The position numbers were made by a program, and so were the translations under genes. The notes below the pieces were generated by a model that saw only the letters and a program-made list of their open reading frames with translations, made no database searches and was not told the DNA's origin. From contig CAZFXS010000015.1 of assembly GCA_964523395.1 (NCBI GenBank), forward strand, positions 1 to 59,052: a stretch of 59,052 bases of DNA. Direction: 5' to 3'. Shown here piece after piece: positions 1-9,827 of the stretch; the first letter of the stretch is position 1, and every line of letters begins with the position of its first letter. Origin of the DNA: JANYJZ01 sp964523395. Its GTDB lineage: Bacteria > Bacteroidota > Ignavibacteria > UBA10030 > SZUA-254.

Positions 1-73
1 GGGATGCCGGGATTTGAACCCGGGACCTCCTGCGCCCAAGGCAGGCGCGCTAGCCAAGCTGCGCTACATCCCG
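1..73 (-). tRNA. tRNA-Pro (anticodon TGG), 3' end cut by window edge
   Basis: Read on the minus strand this folds as a complete cloverleaf: 7-bp acceptor stem starting CGGGATG, D stem GCGC/GCGC, anticodon stem CCTGC/GCAGG around loop CTTGGGC (anticodon TGG, proline), and T stem CCGGG/CCCGG with loop TTCAAAT. The last acceptor base and the discriminator lie just outside the window. It diverges from the downstream vWA gene. Confidence 0.95.
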
Positions 74-214
74 ATTGATTTTAAATATTTTTGCGCAGAT
101 AATCTACAAAAATTCCACTGAAAAGACAAAACCTCACCTTGCTTTTTTCCCGAATTTTACGGTCATTGCAATCAACACACAATTTCTTTAACCGAGGGTA
201 GACCACATCAACGC

Positions 215-2392
215 ATGACATTTCTTAACCCGCTGGTATTGTTCGGTCTCATAGCGGCATCCGTTCCCATCCTGTTACATCTGCTCAATCTTCGCAAATT
301 GAGGGTTGTTGAGTTCAGTACGCTCTCCTTTCTTAAAGAACTTCAGCAAACAAAAATCCGCAGACTGAAACTCCGGCAAATTCTTCTCCTGATCATACGG
401 ACATTGCTTGTCGTTGCAATTGTCTTCGCGTTTGCGCGACCGGCACTGCGCGGAACAATGCTCGGCAGTATCGGATCGCACGCGCACTCTTCAGTAGTGT
501 TCATCCTCGATGATTCGTTCAGCATGAGCGCTTCGGATGAACACGGAGAACGATTCAAACAGGCAAAAGAGGCGATGATGAAACTTGTCGGAATGCTGAA
601 GGATGGAGATGAATCTTTTTTTATAAAATTATCAGACCTCCCGAAAGCATCCATAGAAACACCCACTCACGATACCCCCGCGCTTCTTACGGTCATTAAT
701 GAAGCGAAAATTTCTCCCGTCCGCAGAACAATGGATGACGCCGTGAAAGTCGCAGCAAAGCTCCTTTCACACTCTTCCAACGCCAACAAAGAAATTTATG
801 TGGTAAGCGACATGCAGCGGACACTCTTTCCTGAGGCCGTTTCCGGAACCGCAGATCAAGCCCAATTGTTACCTGAAGGTACTCAGCTGTTCTCAGTTTC
901 CATAGGATCGAAGACAATTGCCAATACTGCAATTGATTCCGTCGAAATTACCACTAAAATATTTGAACAAGGAAAACCCGTATCGTTATTTTGTTCGATT
1001 AGAAATTTCGGGCCATCACCGGTAAACAACTCGGTAGTCTCTGTGTTTCTTGACGGAGTACGCGCTGCCCAGCAAAATGTTTCTCTTCCGGCATGGGGAG
1101 CGTCTCCTGTTGAATTTTCAGTCACCCCCAAAAAATCAGGATTCATCACCGGATATGTTGAACTGGAAAATGACGCTGTCGCGGAAGATAACCGAAGGTA
1201 TTTTACTTTTTTCGTTCCTGAACATATCTCTGTGGCCGTCGTCGGCAACAAGCGGCAGGATTTACAGTATCTTCTGCTTGCGTTGAAATCGGGACAAATA
1301 GATGGGCAATCGTCTCTGATTACTATTCAGGAAACAACCCCTGATAAATTCCCCCTGCTCAATCTTAACGGTGTTGACGTTCTTATCTCCGTTTCATTGG
1401 CAGGATTCTCTTCGGCTGATGAAGACCGTATTGCTTTATTTGTCCGCGGCGGCGGCGAACTTATTCTTTTCCCCCAATCTGATTTTACATTATCATCATC
1501 CTCTTCCCGGCTTTTTCAGGTGCTCAACCTCTCAGCTATTAGAGGAATAACAGGCGGCTCAAATGGACCAACCGGACTCTTCTTCCAGAATATCGACAGT
1601 GATCACCCCATCTTTTCCTCAATGTTTCAAAACAACACTGACGGCCAAACCGGCAATAATCAGATTGAATCTCCTTCTTTCTTTAAGAATGTCGACTACA
1701 TAACGGGAAAGAAAGCGCTATCAATTATTACATTAAGCAACAAATCCACATTTCTCTCTGAGCAGGAAGAGGGACAAGGAACTATCCTCTTTTTTTCGGT
1801 AGCTCCCGTTCTTTCCTGGTCCGATTTCCCATTAAAAGGAATTTTTGCTCCCCTTCTCTACCGTTCAGCAATGTATTCAAGCGCCTCGGAGCTTCGCATG
1901 GAAAAATATATCGCAGGAGATGAAGCGATGATTTCTCTTTCAAAAAAAGGCACAACATTAATCTCCTCCGGAAACGACAGAGCAATCACGCTCACTTCTC
2001 CTGACGGTGTGGAAGAAATTGTGCATCTGCTGCCATACAGCAGTGAAAACTCAAAGTTGAGCCTGAAAGCAATAAATGTCCGGCAGACCGGCATTTATAC
2101 CGCCTCATCCAATAAAACTGCAGTGACTATGTTTGATGTAAACACCGATCCATCAGAATCGGACCTGCGGATGAATGGGGAAAAAGAGCGGTCGGATTTC
2201 TGGAACAGAACCGGGCTCCCGGCTTCTTCTGTGCACAATATTTCACCTTCCGAACAGATTCAAACTGTCATTCTCCAGTCGCGTTTTGGAGTCGAACTTT
2301 GGAAGTATTGCATTGCGGTAGCGCTCCTTCTCGCATTACTGGAAATGCTGATAGCGCGCGATGGCAGAAAATCACAGCAATCCTCGGAATAG
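215..2392 (+). CDS. BatA-like membrane protein with von Willebrand A domain
   Basis: 725 aa. The N-terminus (residues 1-78) has two hydrophobic segments around a basic stretch and ends in FARPALRG, the pattern of the BatA N-terminal double-transmembrane domain. A vWA domain follows from about residue 92 with a MIDAS-like DDSFS (99-103). A long middle region contains a glutamine-amidotransferase-like or beta-rich part, and a last transmembrane helix lies near residues 695-715. Proteins of this build sit in the inner membrane of Bacteroidota with the vWA domain outside; some belong to Bat (aerotolerance) clusters, but no other bat gene or MoxR ATPase is visible here. It is the first gene of a tight operon: hflX starts 3 nt after its stop. 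Family call is firm, physiological role unknown. Confidence 0.82.
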   Translation: MTFLNPLVLFGLIAASVPILLHLLNLRKLRVVEFSTLSFLKELQQTKIRRLKLRQILLLIIRTLLVVAIVFAFARPALRGTMLGSIGSHAHSSVVFILDDSFSMSASDEHGERFKQAKEAMMKLVGMLKDGDESFFIKLSDLPKASIETPTHDTPALLTVINEAKISPVRRTMDDAVKVAAKLLSHSSNANKEIYVVSDMQRTLFPEAVSGTADQAQLLPEGTQLFSVSIGSKTIANTAIDSVEITTKIFEQGKPVSLFCSIRNFGPSPVNNSVVSVFLDGVRAAQQNVSLPAWGASPVEFSVTPKKSGFITGYVELENDAVAEDNRRYFTFFVPEHISVAVVGNKRQDLQYLLLALKSGQIDGQSSLITIQETTPDKFPLLNLNGVDVLISVSLAGFSSADEDRIALFVRGGGELILFPQSDFTLSSSSSRLFQVLNLSAIRGITGGSNGPTGLFFQNIDSDHPIFSSMFQNNTDGQTGNNQIESPSFFKNVDYITGKKALSIITLSNKSTFLSEQEEGQGTILFFSVAPVLSWSDFPLKGIFAPLLYRSAMYSSASELRMEKYIAGDEAMISLSKKGTTLISSGNDRAITLTSPDGVEEIVHLLPYSSENSKLSLKAINVRQTGIYTASSNKTAVTMFDVNTDPSESDLRMNGEKERSDFWNRTGLPASSVHNISPSEQIQTVILQSRFGVELWKYCIAVALLLALLEMLIARDGRKSQQSSE

Positions 2393-2395
2393 CGC

Positions 2396-3703
2396 ATGAA
2401 TCTTATTGAAACCTCGGAACGGGAAAGCGCAGTTATCGTCGGAATTGTCACACGGCATAACAGGAAAGATAAAGTTGAAGAATATCTTGATGAACTTGCA
2501 TTGCTGGCGGATACCGCAGGCGTGGATGTTCATCATAAAATATCACAGGACAGGGACAGGATCGATCCTGCAACATTTATCGGCAGCGGCAAAGCAAAAG
2601 AAATCGGAATGCTTGTTGACGAAGAAAAAATCGATGCCGTTATTTTTGACGACGATCTCTCTCCTGTGCAAATCAGGAATCTTGAAAAATGCATAAAGTG
2701 CAAAATTCTCGACCGGAGCAGTTTGATTCTGGATATCTTCGCGAACCGCGCAAAAACAAAAGAAGCCATGACACAGGTTGAACTCGCACAGCTTCAATAT
2801 CTTCTCCCGCGACTGACAAGACAGTGGACTCACCTGTCCAAACAGTACGGCGGAGTCGGCACCAAGGGCCCTGGGGAAACACAAATAGAAACTGACAGGC
2901 GTGCAATTCGCACACAGATAAGCCATCTCAAGGAAAAACTTAACCGTATTAATAAAGAAAGAGAAGTTCAACGCAAAGGGCGGGATGAGCTCCCCCGCGT
3001 CGCTATGGTTGGCTACACAAACGCCGGGAAGTCAACACTCCTTCGCCTTTTCTCAGGCGCTGACGTGCTCATAGAAGACAGGCTTTTCGCGACGCTTGAT
3101 ACCACCGTCAGAAAAGTAAAACTTGCGCCGTCAAAATCAATTTTACTTTCTGATACTGTTGGTTTTATCCGGAAGCTTCCGTCACACCTCATCGCGTCAT
3201 TCCGCAGCACGCTTGCGGAAGCGTCGGAAGCCGACATCCTGATGCATGTTATTGATGTCAACCATCCGCATTTTGAAGAGCATATAGCCGTTGTTAATTC
3301 CACACTCGACGATCTTAACGCCGCGGGGAAACCGACAATCTATGTTTTCAACAAGACGGATAAGTTAAAAGACAGATCGATAGTAAAGGAATTATCAGAA
3401 AAATATAATCCAGCGGTTTTTGTCTCTGCGGGACGAGGCATCAACATCACCAGCCTTACTTCCAAGCTTTTGGAACTTCTCGATGAAGACGCTTCTGAAC
3501 AGACCTTGGTCGTTGAGCAATCCGATTACCGTACAATTGCAAAACTTCACGATTTTGCTGAAGTCCTTCAGAAAGAATATCATGATAATACAATAACGGT
3601 GCGGTTTCGCATCACTTCAAAGAATTCCGAACGCTTGTTAAAACTTCTCGGACGAACACCATTTTCAGGACTTAAAAAACGCCATGCTGAACGTCGCCAT
3701 TGA
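2396..3703 (+). CDS. hflX: Ribosome-associated GTPase HflX
   Basis: 435 aa, normal length for HflX. It shows the family N-terminal domain, the signature GGVGTKGPGETQIETDRR around residues 152-169, then a GTPase domain with G1 GYTNAGKS (206-213), G3 DTVG and G4 NKTD. HflX binds the 50S subunit and splits or rescues stalled ribosomes, especially under heat stress. The gene lies 3 nt after the vWA gene, and its last 20 nt overlap the following phosphatase gene in another frame, so the three are probably translated from one message. Confidence 0.96.
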   Translation: MNLIETSERESAVIVGIVTRHNRKDKVEEYLDELALLADTAGVDVHHKISQDRDRIDPATFIGSGKAKEIGMLVDEEKIDAVIFDDDLSPVQIRNLEKCIKCKILDRSSLILDIFANRAKTKEAMTQVELAQLQYLLPRLTRQWTHLSKQYGGVGTKGPGETQIETDRRAIRTQISHLKEKLNRINKEREVQRKGRDELPRVAMVGYTNAGKSTLLRLFSGADVLIEDRLFATLDTTVRKVKLAPSKSILLSDTVGFIRKLPSHLIASFRSTLAEASEADILMHVIDVNHPHFEEHIAVVNSTLDDLNAAGKPTIYVFNKTDKLKDRSIVKELSEKYNPAVFVSAGRGINITSLTSKLLELLDEDASEQTLVVEQSDYRTIAKLHDFAEVLQKEYHDNTITVRFRITSKNSERLLKLLGRTPFSGLKKRHAERRH

Positions 3704-4451
3704 TACTGCCCGGGAAGCCGGCAATTACTTAAAACAGCATCTCGGAAAAATCAAAAACATTGAACGAAAATCAGGACAGGAAAAAAACCTTGTCACTGAA
3801 ATTGATAAGGGTTCCGAAGAAATTATCATTAGATTGTTACGACGATATTTTCCTTCGCACGACATCCTTGCGGAGGAAAGCGGCACGAGGCACCGATTGA
3901 CATCTGAATACCGATGGGTTATCGATCCGCTGGACGGCACTACAAATTACACCCACGGCTTTCCGGTGTTCTGCGTGTCTATCGGATTGGAATGGAAGGG
4001 TGAATTGCTTCTCGGTGTTATCTATGATCCAAATACCGACGAGCTTTTCAGCGCTGAAAAAGGAAAAGGCGCTTATCTTAATGGAAAAAGAATTATAGTC
4101 TCAAAAGTTGATGCGTTACAACGTAGTTTACTTGTCACCGGTTTCCCTTATAATATAGCTGATAATCCGGGACACGCCGTTGAGCATTTTGTAAAATTTC
4201 TTATGAAGTCTCAGGCTGTCAGAAGAATGGGTTCTGCGGCACTGGATCTGGCGTATGTCGCAGCTGGAAGATTTGACGGATTCTGGGAAGTGGAGTTAAA
4301 TCCATGGGACATGGCTGCAGGAGTTTTGCTGGTTCAGGAGGCCGGCGGAATTGTGACAGATTTTCGCAACGATCCCGTAAGTATTTATCGAAAGGAAATT
4401 CTCGCCTCAAACGGCCTTATTCAGACTGCTATGATCGAGTTACTAAAGTAG
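3684..4451 (+). CDS. suhB: Inositol-1-monophosphatase family protein (SuhB-like)
   Basis: 255 aa, standard for the IMPase family. The metal-binding motifs are intact: AEES near residues 63-66, DPLDGTTNYTHGFP (81-94), and the second Asp site NPWDMAAG near residue 206. The enzyme removes phosphate from inositol or related sugar phosphates using Mg2+; in some bacteria SuhB instead works with NusA/ribosomal RNA antitermination complexes, and the sequence does not decide between these roles. The start overlaps the end of hflX by 20 nt, arguing for translational coupling. A stem-loop at 4495-4530 follows the stop. Confidence 0.93.
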   Translation: MLNVAIDTAREAGNYLKQHLGKIKNIERKSGQEKNLVTEIDKGSEEIIIRLLRRYFPSHDILAEESGTRHRLTSEYRWVIDPLDGTTNYTHGFPVFCVSIGLEWKGELLLGVIYDPNTDELFSAEKGKGAYLNGKRIIVSKVDALQRSLLVTGFPYNIADNPGHAVEHFVKFLMKSQAVRRMGSAALDLAYVAAGRFDGFWEVELNPWDMAAGVLLVQEAGGIVTDFRNDPVSIYRKEILASNGLIQTAMIELLK

Positions 4452-4494
4452 GATTGAAGACAATATTATCGGATTAGCAGTGTACTCTATATAA

Positions 4495-4530
4495 AAGCGA
4501 AGCAGCTCCTCCCGGAGCTGCTGTTCGCTT
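4495..4530 (+). terminator. Stem-loop after the vWA-hflX-suhB operon
   Basis: The arms AAGCGA-AGCAGCTCC and GGAGCTGCT-TCGCTT pair around a TCCC loop with a 2-nt bulge. No real T-run follows, so it may stabilise the 3' end rather than act as a classical intrinsic terminator. Confidence 0.55.
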
Positions 4531-4629
4531 CGCCTCCCTAAATAGAATGCCACTTAACCGACATTCTGTTCACCCTTAATATAATACAAGCACTTTAAAA
4601 AGTATGTAGGAAAAACCCTAAAAATAAGG

Positions 4630-4665
4630 TAGGGTTTACCCTACTTTTGAGTAGGGTAAACCCTA
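4630..4665. terminator. Perfect 15-bp inverted repeat between convergent operons
   Basis: TAGGGTTTACCCTAC and its exact reverse complement flank the 6-nt loop TTTTGA. Read on the minus strand it follows the response-regulator gene and is succeeded by a T-rich run, so it most likely ends that transcript; on the + strand a T5 run appears about 10 nt later. Each arm is itself nearly palindromic (AGGGT-TT-ACCCT), and a further ACCCTA lies just upstream. Confidence 0.7.
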
Positions 4666-4692
4666 TGATGACGTTTTTAAATTAAAAATCGC

Positions 4693-5355
4693 CTATTGGT
4701 GCAGTATATCTACAAGAAAACCTCTAGAAATGGCATATTTGGTTAAACTTGCCACATCATGAACATCAAGTTTATCCATGATTTGTTTTCTGTATTTTTC
4801 CACCGCTTTGACACTGACAAAGAAGAATTCGGCAATTTCATTGGAAGTTTTTCCCTGGGCAATCATTCGTACAATCTCAAATTCTCTTGAGGTCAAGCCT
4901 GAAGGATGATACCCTCCGTTACTTGCCATCATTCTTTTATACCAGAGAATGAATATTTTTGACACAGCCGGGCTAAAGAAAGCATTTCCGTTATGAATTT
5001 CCTTTACGGCATTAATCAAATCGGCAGACGCTGTTTGTTTGATAAGGTACCCCATGGCGCCTGCCTGAATCACCTGATGAATAAATTCCTCTTCGATATA
5101 CATTGAAAGCACTAGGACTTTGGTTGACGGACTTTCACTACAAATCCGTTCCGTTGCATGAATGCCGTTCATGTCCGGCATCGAAATATCCATTACCACC
5201 ACGCTTGGTTTAAGAGTTTGAACAAGTTCAAGCGCGACGGAACCTTTAGACGCTTCACCGATGATTTCAATTTCTTTGTCGGCTTCCAGCAGTGAGCGCA
5301 ACCCCTGCCGGACGATTGTATGATCATCAACTAACAATACAGAGATTTTATTCAT
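4693..5355 (-). CDS. LuxR/NarL-family response regulator
   Basis: 220 aa. The receiver domain (about 1-120) has the acidic pair DD at 10-11, the phospho-acceptor Asp at 56 (VVVMDISMPDMNG) and a conserved Lys in LIKQTAS. The C-terminus (about 150-215) is a LuxR-type helix-turn-helix: LTSREFEIVRMIAQGKTSNEIAEFF. It begins 15 nt after the histidine-kinase gene and is surely its partner. Targets cannot be read from the window. Confidence 0.95.
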   Translation of the reverse strand: MNKISVLLVDDHTIVRQGLRSLLEADKEIEIIGEASKGSVALELVQTLKPSVVVMDISMPDMNGIHATERICSESPSTKVLVLSMYIEEEFIHQVIQAGAMGYLIKQTASADLINAVKEIHNGNAFFSPAVSKIFILWYKRMMASNGGYHPSGLTSREFEIVRMIAQGKTSNEIAEFFFVSVKAVEKYRKQIMDKLDVHDVASLTKYAISRGFLVDILHQ

Positions 5356-5370
5356 AGATTTTTTTGTTTG

Positions 5371-8300
5371 TTAATGAAGTACCTGTCTACCATTGAGCGG
5401 AATTTGAACTCGTATCGTTGTGCCCATCCCTTTTTTAGAATCAACAATAAATTCACCCTTTGCAATGCGAACACGCTCACGCATTCCTAATATGCCGAGC
5501 CCTTTGCCGTTCCTGCCATCCGACATGAGAATTTCAATCGGTATCCCTTTTCCGTTATCTTCGATCTTCATCGTAAGAGTACTGTCAGTCATAATTGTAT
5601 CAATATTTACATTCTTTGCCTGAGAATGTTTAGCAACATTGGTAAGGCTTTCCTGAACAACACGGTAGAGCATGGCTTTTTGATCATCGGTAAGCGATTC
5701 GGCATTTTGTTCAATGTTCAAATATAGTCGTATGCCCGTCCGTTCCTGAAAATTTTTGGTGTACCACCGCACCGCCGAGATAAAACCAAGTTCATCAAGA
5801 ACTGTGGGGCGCAGTTCACTTGAGAATTGATGTACACTTTCGAAAACCTGATTTACAAGTCTTGCAGTGTCATTTAATGTTGTGGCATACGTCATGGTGG
5901 AAGCAGTACGTTTCAGGATTTCAAGATTGATTGTGACAGCCGTGAGGAGCTGGCCGATTTCATCGTGGAGTTCACGGCTAATTCGTTTACGTTCATCCTC
6001 CTGCACTTTCATGACTTCCCGGGAAAGCCTGCCTAATTCTCCCTGCATAATATTTGCGCGGTTAAAAAGCTCTTCATAATGGACACGGCTTTCACGAAGT
6101 TCATTTTCCATTTTCCGCCGATCAGTAATATCTACCGCTGTTCCAAGAATTCCAAGATATGTACCGTAATCAATTGTACCCAAAGTGCACATCAGCGATT
6201 TCACGATGCCTTCTCTTGGTATCACATGAAGTTCCAGTTGAAATTTTTCATCGGGATGCTTTCTTAGTTTTTCCAGAACAGATTGAAGCAATGACAATTC
6301 ATCAGGTTGAACAATATCTTCAATAAAAAAATTTCCAAAACGCTCTTTCTCAAATCCTGAAATCGCAATCATACTGGAGTTACAGTATAAAAAGCGACCC
6401 TCCCTGACAATAAAAATGGCAGAAGACGTCGTTTCAGAAACTGTCCGGAACTGAGCCTCGCTTCTACGTAAAGCAACAGCATGGGCCCGTTTTCTTTTAA
6501 CCATTGCCACACTTAAGCCAATGACCGTGACAAAAAGAACTGAAATGGGAGTTATAAACAATGATTGAAAATACCATGGTGAGGGAATGAAAAATGACCC
6601 GGCGAGTCCCTGTTTATCGTATTGCCCAAAGAGCCCTTTTGCCTGAATTTGAAATGAATGGCTTCCTGAAGGAAATTCCTGCATAGAAACTTCCCGGGTG
6701 GGAGTCCATGTCGACCAAGGTTGGTCATCAAATTTAATCCTTGTCAATACATCTTGCGGAAGAAGTTCCCCCCAGGATGCAAGCGCTTTCCATTTTAAAT
6801 AAAGTCCATCAACATCCGATCTCTTTTCTTCCAGGTATATTTTAGGAGGATTTTGTTCTAGTTTATCAAGATTAAGGACTGCCAATCCTTCCCCATTAGT
6901 TCCGACATACACTTTATTTCCTGCTGGGAAGACCGGCCAGATATCTAACGTAGGCAATCCGCTTTTTAAGCTGAATGTTGACCATGTTTGGTTATGAATG
7001 TCAAAATATGATAGACCTCCTTTTGTGCTCACCCAAAGTTTTCCTGCCGAATCGGCTTTTATATCCCAGACATGATCATGCCCAATACCTTCTGTAGATG
7101 TGATATAATGTGGTTGATCTTTGTCATTTATGTAACATAACCCATTGGCTCTGTTAGCAAACCAAAAATAATTATTGTCGTCAATATCGCCTGCGAATAC
7201 TTTTCCCCACTTTAGTTCCTTTTCAACACGCCAATGTTTCCACCTTCCATTTTTCCAACGACTAACTCCAACATAGGTTCCAAACCATAGTGCGCTATCA
7301 GTCCCCTGAGCAAACGCGTAGACACGGGAGTGTGGCAGTCCTTCCTTATATCCCCATTTTGTGAATATATTGTTCTCTAATACAAACGCTCCCCCTGATA
7401 TGCTATCCGACATTGGTTCATTTTTCGATAGACCGAGAAACCATAATCTTCCCCGACGGTCTTTTCGGATTTTGTGTATTTGGACCGAATCAGGCCCATT
7501 ACTAATCAAAAAATGCTTCCATTCCCGGCCATTCCATCTATATGCCCCGGAAAATACGGAACCGCTTGAAATCCAAATATTACCATGGATGTCTTCTGCT
7601 AATCCAGTCAGTGCAGTAAGTTTCTTACCGTCAATTACATTAACAATTTCTTTCTTTCCATTTGGATAAATTACTTCCAGCCCACCATCGGTTGCAAGCC
7701 AAATATTATTGTCCCGAGTTTTAAGAATTTCGTTTACTCTATTCTTTAGATCTGAATAATCTCCTTTTGAAAAATCCCATCTGGTGATTGACTTCCTGTA
7801 GAGAAATATTCCACGTTCAGAACCGAGCCAAAGGTCACCATTCGATTGAAATTTTACACATGTTGCATCTCTCACCCTAGACTTAATAGTCACTAAATCC
7901 CTCCAAATATTTCGCTCACGTGTTTTAACGAAACCAGATTGATATAATGCCATAACAGTTCCAACTGAGTCTACATCCAATGATTCAATGTATTCTCCAT
8001 TCACAGAGCGATTGACCTTTGGATTATGACCTTTCTGCCATTCCCACACACCTCTATGTTCGATGGGATCTGGGATTGATACAACACGATCACCCTGAGA
8101 ATTATCTTTTATTTTAGTGTTAAATGATAAAGGATAACTTGAAGAGGGTATTACATTTATCCATTTCCCATTAATCCACTCGTATAAACCACTCTTAACG
8201 TTAAGAAAATTGGTAAAACTATTTGTTGAAAACACAAAATAAGTTTTTCCTGCTATCCATGATTCATTAAAGACATGAACTGTTGATGTATTTATATCAA

Positions 8301-8808
8301 AGATAAACAAAGAATAGTCTTTATTGATTAATAATTGTTTATCATTAAAAATAGAAAAAAAAACAACGTTTTCAATTGGCAATGTTTTAAACCCATTCGC
8401 ATTTCCATAAAATATTTTCCCATCAATCAGGATCAATACATTACCAAAAGAATCCGCAAGAACTTCTCTTGATCCTTTCTCTGGCAACCCACTTTTTTCG
8501 TTTAGTATGTTCCAGCGAAACTCATCATACCATGCAGTCCCTTTTGCAGTCACTGCCCACATTGTTCCATCCGATGTCTCAATTATTTCCATGATTTCAT
8601 TCGACGGCAACCCCGATTCCATCGTAAAATGAACCCACCGCCACTCTTCGTCGTAATTTTCAGTTTGAGGAAATGCGTTAACTGGTAAAAAAGAAATGAT
8701 GAATGAGATAGAAAGTACCGCTATGGTGAATGAAACACTACGAAACAATTTTTCAGCGCAATGGTTCATTGAAGAACGAATATCATGTTTTACCTTCCCG
8801 TTATACAT
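5371..8808 (-). CDS. Beta-propeller sensor histidine kinase (HisKA_3 type)
   Basis: About 1145 aa. A signal sequence is followed by roughly 650 residues of two-component-regulator propeller repeats (motifs such as NNIWLATDGGLEV and GKLWVSTKGGLSYF), a Y_Y_Y-like beta domain, one transmembrane helix near residue 750, a PAS domain (about 785-905), a HisKA_3 dimerisation/phosphotransfer segment with the phospho-His at residue 948 (ERKRISRELHDEIGQ), and a HATPase domain with DNGKGI and GLGILGMRER. It is a membrane sensor with a large periplasmic ligand-binding part that phosphorylates the adjacent LuxR regulator. The start is the ATG at 8808, because GGAGG lies 10 nt before it; an in-frame TTG at 8817 is only 1 nt from that site. 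The ligand is unknown; no polysaccharide-utilisation genes flank it. Confidence 0.9.
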   Translation of the reverse strand: MYNGKVKHDIRSSMNHCAEKLFRSVSFTIAVLSISFIISFLPVNAFPQTENYDEEWRWVHFTMESGLPSNEIMEIIETSDGTMWAVTAKGTAWYDEFRWNILNEKSGLPEKGSREVLADSFGNVLILIDGKIFYGNANGFKTLPIENVVFFSIFNDKQLLINKDYSLFIFDINTSTVHVFNESWIAGKTYFVFSTNSFTNFLNVKSGLYEWINGKWINVIPSSSYPLSFNTKIKDNSQGDRVVSIPDPIEHRGVWEWQKGHNPKVNRSVNGEYIESLDVDSVGTVMALYQSGFVKTRERNIWRDLVTIKSRVRDATCVKFQSNGDLWLGSERGIFLYRKSITRWDFSKGDYSDLKNRVNEILKTRDNNIWLATDGGLEVIYPNGKKEIVNVIDGKKLTALTGLAEDIHGNIWISSGSVFSGAYRWNGREWKHFLISNGPDSVQIHKIRKDRRGRLWFLGLSKNEPMSDSISGGAFVLENNIFTKWGYKEGLPHSRVYAFAQGTDSALWFGTYVGVSRWKNGRWKHWRVEKELKWGKVFAGDIDDNNYFWFANRANGLCYINDKDQPHYITSTEGIGHDHVWDIKADSAGKLWVSTKGGLSYFDIHNQTWSTFSLKSGLPTLDIWPVFPAGNKVYVGTNGEGLAVLNLDKLEQNPPKIYLEEKRSDVDGLYLKWKALASWGELLPQDVLTRIKFDDQPWSTWTPTREVSMQEFPSGSHSFQIQAKGLFGQYDKQGLAGSFFIPSPWYFQSLFITPISVLFVTVIGLSVAMVKRKRAHAVALRRSEAQFRTVSETTSSAIFIVREGRFLYCNSSMIAISGFEKERFGNFFIEDIVQPDELSLLQSVLEKLRKHPDEKFQLELHVIPREGIVKSLMCTLGTIDYGTYLGILGTAVDITDRRKMENELRESRVHYEELFNRANIMQGELGRLSREVMKVQEDERKRISRELHDEIGQLLTAVTINLEILKRTASTMTYATTLNDTARLVNQVFESVHQFSSELRPTVLDELGFISAVRWYTKNFQERTGIRLYLNIEQNAESLTDDQKAMLYRVVQESLTNVAKHSQAKNVNIDTIMTDSTLTMKIEDNGKGIPIEILMSDGRNGKGLGILGMRERVRIAKGEFIVDSKKGMGTTIRVQIPLNGRQVLH

Positions 8809-8878
8809 GACAGTCAAACCTCCCTACATTAATATGAATCTCTCATAATTATGTTACAATCACACATTTTCCTTGTCA

Positions 8879-9319
8879 CTAGCGACCTGTTGCAATCTCA
8901 AGCAATAACCTGATCATTACAAATGTGAATGTCCCGCCAAAGAACGTCCATATCGCAGTCATCGCAATGCGCTCTTTGGTCAAAACCCAATCCGTCTCAA
9001 CTTTCGGATATGTTTTTATGGACATATCTTTTGTTACATCAATGCGGCAGGAAAGTCGTGTATTTTTCGGAACCATCCGCCCGTAAAAAGGCATTAACCC
9101 GGTGAGAGCACTTTCTTCCAGTGCCGTCATCGCCGGCGCACCTTTTCCGTCTACAACCTCTACACGGCAGGTACCACATAACCCGTTGCCGCGGCAGTTT
9201 AGTACCGCGTCAATCCCGGTGTAGGGCGAAAGTCCGTTTTTTAAAAGAACCTTCCGCAAATTTGCACCCTCAGGCACTTCTATTGTTTTTCCTTCATTCA
9301 CTAATGTCAGAACAGGCAT
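8879..9319 (-). CDS. Membrane-anchored 2Fe-2S ferredoxin
   Basis: 146 aa. A plant-type 2Fe-2S domain occupies residues 1-100 with cluster ligands Cys42, Cys48, Cys51 and Cys91 (NCRGNGLCGTCR ... LSCR). Unlike soluble ferredoxins it ends in a hydrophobic helix (about 118-142), so it is probably held at the inner membrane by a C-terminal anchor. It passes electrons, but the partner is not encoded nearby. It lies 27 nt downstream of the CBS-domain gene, in the same direction, and is likely co-transcribed with it. Confidence 0.85.
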   Translation of the reverse strand: MPVLTLVNEGKTIEVPEGANLRKVLLKNGLSPYTGIDAVLNCRGNGLCGTCRVEVVDGKGAPAMTALEESALTGLMPFYGRMVPKNTRLSCRIDVTKDMSIKTYPKVETDWVLTKERIAMTAIWTFFGGTFTFVMIRLLLEIATGR

Positions 9320-9346
9320 TCTATATCTCCGATAATAAAATTTCAG

Positions 9347-9793
9347 TTAATGTGTTTCTGTTTCGGGTGGAACGTTAAATAAATATCCCGTTAAGAACTG
9401 TAACTTTTCATCGCGCTCTGTAAGTTCAACCTGAAGCAAATCCCGCAACGAAATTACCCCGATAAGTTTGTCACCGGATACAACCGGTAAATGACGGCAG
9501 TTAGCTGCTTTCATTTTCCGTAAACAAGTTTCGTCATCTTCCTCCTCCTGAGCTACCACAAGATCTTTCGTCATCACCTGTTCAACGGAAGTTTTTTTAG
9601 GATCTAAATCTTTGGTAATCACACGTGTTATGACATCGCGCTCTGAAAATATTCCCACCAATCGTGTTCCACGAAGTATTGCTATTGCACCAACATTTTT
9701 CTCTGCCATATACTTCACGGCATTGAACACCATTGCATCAGATTGTACGGCAAACACGGGACGCTCTTTCACCAAACTTCCGATTGAACTCAT
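9347..9793 (-). CDS. CBS-domain pair protein
   Basis: 148 aa consisting almost only of two CBS motifs (about 10-65 and 75-135; GIFSERDVITRVI and GVISLRDLLQ). Such Bateman modules bind adenine nucleotides and act as energy sensors or regulate partner proteins. The start is supported by AAAGGAG 8 nt upstream of ATG. The only neighbour in the same transcript is the membrane-anchored ferredoxin, which may be its partner; that is inference. Confidence 0.88.
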   Translation of the reverse strand: MSSIGSLVKERPVFAVQSDAMVFNAVKYMAEKNVGAIAILRGTRLVGIFSERDVITRVITKDLDPKKTSVEQVMTKDLVVAQEEEDDETCLRKMKAANCRHLPVVSGDKLIGVISLRDLLQVELTERDEKLQFLTGYLFNVPPETETH

Positions 9794-9827
9794 GACGCGA
9801 CTCCTTTCGGATGGTAGGATAATTGAA

